Shown here piece by piece: positions 62,023 to 64,000 of a stretch of 64,000 nt of DNA (the stretch's first letter is position 1; the number at the start of each line of letters is the position of its first letter). The notes below the pieces were generated by a model. The model ran no database searches and was not told where the DNA came from. It saw only the letters and a list, made by a program, of their open reading frames with translations. The stretch is from contig NZ_CP094527.1 of assembly GCF_022811725.1 (NCBI RefSeq), forward strand, positions 1,488,001-1,552,000, given 5' to 3'. The position numbers and the translations under genes are program-made. Source of the DNA: Mucilaginibacter sp. SMC90 (lineage in GTDB: Bacteria; Bacteroidota; Bacteroidia; Sphingobacteriales; Sphingobacteriaceae).

Positions 62023-64000
62023 ATGAAAAAGTATTTTTCAAGCAGGCTCGTTATAGCCGTGATGCCGTTTTGCGTGGCGTTAATGCCTTATAATAAGGTG
62101 TTGGCACAAAGCAAAACCGAAGATGCAAAAATGAACGCCTATGTTAAAGGCCTGATGAGTAAAATGACCCTTGATGAAAAAATAGGGCAGCTTAACCTGG
62201 TAACCATCGGGGCGGCAACAACAGGATCGGTAGTAAATAAAGGGGTTGAAGAAAATATTAAAAAAGGATCAATAGGTGGTGTGTTTGGTGTTTGGGGCAC
62301 GGCACAAACCCGCCAGATCCAGGATATAGCCGTAAAAAATTCAAGACTGCATATTCCGCTTATTTTTGGTTTGGATGTTATCCACGGGCATCGTACTATT
62401 TTTCCTATTCCGTTGGGTATGTCGGCTACGTGGGATATGGGCCTGATCAAGCAATCGGCACAAATTGCAGCAAAAGAAGCAACCGGCGAAGGTTTGAACT
62501 GGGTGTTTTCGCCAATGGTTGATATAGCGAGAGATCCGCGCTGGGGCCGTATCTCAGAAGGCTCGGGCGAGGACCCATGGTATGGTTCGCAGGTAGCCAA
62601 AGCTATGGTTCAGGGTTACCAGGGAGCCAATATGAAAGATGCTGATGCGGTAATGGCCTGTGTTAAGCACTTTGCGCTATATGGTGGCGCAGAAGCCGGT
62701 CGTGAGTATAACACCGTTGATATGAGCCGCATTAAAATGTACCAGGATTATCTGCCGCCATATAAAGCAGCAGTTGATGCAGGCGCAGGCAGTTTCATGA
62801 GCTCGTTCAACACGGTTGATGGTGTACCTGCAACGGTTAACCAATGGTTGTTAACAGATTTGTTGAGAAAACAATGGGGCTTTAAAGGTTTCGTGGTATC
62901 TGATTATACAGCAGTAAACGAAGTGATTGATCATGGCCTTGGCGATTTGCAAACGGTATCTGCCCTTGCCCTTAAAGCCGGTTTGGATATGGACATGGTA
63001 GGAGAGGGCTTTTTGAAAACTTTAAAAAACTCGCTTACTCAAAAGAAAATAACCCAGCAGGAAATTGACCTGGCCTGCCAGCGCGTATTGGAAGCCAAGT
63101 ATAAATTGGGCTTGTTTGATAATCCTTATAAATCGATGGATGCCAATAAGGAAGCTAAAGAAGAGCTATCGACTGCAAACCGTGCTGCCGCAAGGGAGAT
63201 CACTAAACACTCCTTTGTATTATTAAAAAATGATAACCAAACACTTCCGTTAAAAAAAGGTGGCAGTATTGCATTGGTAGGCCCGTTGGCCGATAATCAC
63301 CGCGATATGCTGGGTACATGGGTTATTGCCGGCGAATGGGAGAAATCAGTAAGCGTAATGGAGGGTATTAAAAATGTGGTGGGCAACAATGTTACTATTA
63401 ATTACGCCAAAGGTGCTAACGTAACTGAAGACAGCCTGTTTATTAAAAGGCTGAACTTTGGCCCTGGGATGGTTTCTTTAGATGCTAAGCCTGCCGATGA
63501 ACTGCTGAAAGAAGCAGTTGACGCTGCCAAAAAATCTGATGTGATTGTGGCCGTGGTCGGCGAATCGCAAAGCATGTCGGGCGAGTCGTCAAGCCGTTCG
63601 GATATTGATATTCCTGAAAGCCAGAAAAACATGCTAAAGGAACTTTCAAAATTGGGCAAGCCAATGGTGATCGTTTTGTTTAACGGCCGCCCGCTTACTT
63701 TAACCTGGGAGGATAAACACGCTAATGCTATACTTGACGTTTGGGCACCGGGTACCGAGGCCGGTAATGCTATAGCAGATGTATTATTTGGTGACTATAA
63801 CCCTGCAGGTAAATTAACAGCTACCTTCCCGCGTAGCGTAGGCCAGATACCTATCTATTATAACCACAAAAATACAGGCAGGCCGTACAAAGGTGGTCCT
63901 TCAAAGTTCAGGTCAAATTATCTTGATATTTCAAATGATCCGCTTTATCCGTTTGGTTACGGTTTAAGTTATACAACCTTTAACTACAGTGCGGTTAGCG
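62023..64000 (+). CDS. bglX: Periplasmic beta-glucosidase, GH3 (BglX-type), 3' end cut
   Basis: 659 complete codons are in the window; BglX proteins are about 760 aa, so about 100 residues are missing. Signal peptide 1-28 ends at VLAQ. GH3 motifs: MTLDEKIGQL, IFGLDVIHGHRTIFPIPL, VKHFALYGGAEAGREYN, and the nucleophile Asp 294 in GFVVSDYTAV. The second domain has FVLLKNDNQTLPLKK and AVVGESQSMSGE. It probably cleaves beta-glucosides to glucose. The upstream motif is shared with GH31. Confidence 0.95.
   Translation, partial: MKKYFSSRLVIAVMPFCVALMPYNKVLAQSKTEDAKMNAYVKGLMSKMTLDEKIGQLNLVTIGAATTGSVVNKGVEENIKKGSIGGVFGVWGTAQTRQIQDIAVKNSRLHIPLIFGLDVIHGHRTIFPIPLGMSATWDMGLIKQSAQIAAKEATGEGLNWVFSPMVDIARDPRWGRISEGSGEDPWYGSQVAKAMVQGYQGANMKDADAVMACVKHFALYGGAEAGREYNTVDMSRIKMYQDYLPPYKAAVDAGAGSFMSSFNTVDGVPATVNQWLLTDLLRKQWGFKGFVVSDYTAVNEVIDHGLGDLQTVSALALKAGLDMDMVGEGFLKTLKNSLTQKKITQQEIDLACQRVLEAKYKLGLFDNPYKSMDANKEAKEELSTANRAAAREITKHSFVLLKNDNQTLPLKKGGSIALVGPLADNHRDMLGTWVIAGEWEKSVSVMEGIKNVVGNNVTINYAKGANVTEDSLFIKRLNFGPGMVSLDAKPADELLKEAVDAAKKSDVIVAVVGESQSMSGESSSRSDIDIPESQKNMLKELSKLGKPMVIVLFNGRPLTLTWEDKHANAILDVWAPGTEAGNAIADVLFGDYNPAGKLTATFPRSVGQIPIYYNHKNTGRPYKGGPSKFRSNYLDISNDPLYPFGYGLSYTTFNYSAVS

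Overview
This window reads as chromosome of a Bacteroidota bacterium, most likely a Sphingobacteriaceae member close to Mucilaginibacter or Pedobacter. The supports are a SusC/SusD pair, GldJ and PorV of the type IX secretion/gliding machinery, a short NuoG, TAnnTTTG promoter boxes, weak Shine-Dalgarno sequences, and intergenic palindromic repeats of the kind common in that family. No rRNA, tRNA, CRISPR array or phage was seen.

Layout. 1-8777: 3' end of nuoF followed by nuoG-H-I-J-K-L-M-N (respiratory complex I). 8833-13452: housekeeping genes (DedA, inorganic pyrophosphatase, CNNM/CBS protein, RsmE, DUF4159 protein, biotinyl carrier protein). 13581-18055: a SusC/SusD outer-membrane uptake pair. 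18231-20000: NTF2-like protein and an intact IS3-family insertion sequence. 20015-25258: gldJ and, divergently, porV-ispF; 2Fe-2S ferredoxin; ferritin; a small unknown. 25393-25835: a GC-rich non-coding repeat island with long inverted ends. 26015-40067: a maltose/starch/glycogen locus (periplasmic GH13, beta-phosphoglucomutase, maltose phosphorylase, second GH13, SLC45-type MFS transporter, GH31 alpha-glucosidase, GIY-YIG nuclease in an inverted-repeat frame, glgB). 40273-46616: small membrane protein, a TIR-like membrane gene broken by an amber codon, and two orphan MacB/FtsX-type permeases. 46847-50955: acyltransferase, AraC regulator with SDR, GNAT and MarR pair. 51079-60933: a potassium module (NtrC-type response regulator, two micro-ORFs including kdpF, kdpA, kdpB, kdpC, a KdpD sensor fragment, separate histidine kinase). 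61071-64000: a NUDIX-type regulator divergent from a GH3 beta-glucosidase cut by the window end.

How the genes fit. In the sugar locus, the secreted GH13 enzymes should cut alpha-glucans to maltose, the MFS protein imports it, maltose phosphorylase plus beta-phosphoglucomutase turn it into glucose and glucose-6-phosphate, GH31 trims oligosaccharides and GlgB branches stored glycogen. A 16-bp near-identical motif lies upstream of both the GH31 and GH3 genes and may be the site of the NUDIX regulator. In the Kdp module the KdpD sensor and kinase are separate proteins, the regulator is a sigma-54 activator rather than KdpE, and a GG-N10-GC promoter with an upstream dyad precedes kdpF.

Most unusual: (1) a GIY-YIG gene framed by 39-bp inverted repeats (38/39 identical) that are half-copies of the scattered palindromic repeat; (2) the amber-interrupted TIR-like membrane gene; (3) four copies of a CTCGAG-centred palindromic repeat confined to the kdp region; (4) a two-hairpin repeat with compensatory changes between its copies; (5) the sigma-54/split-KdpD wiring.
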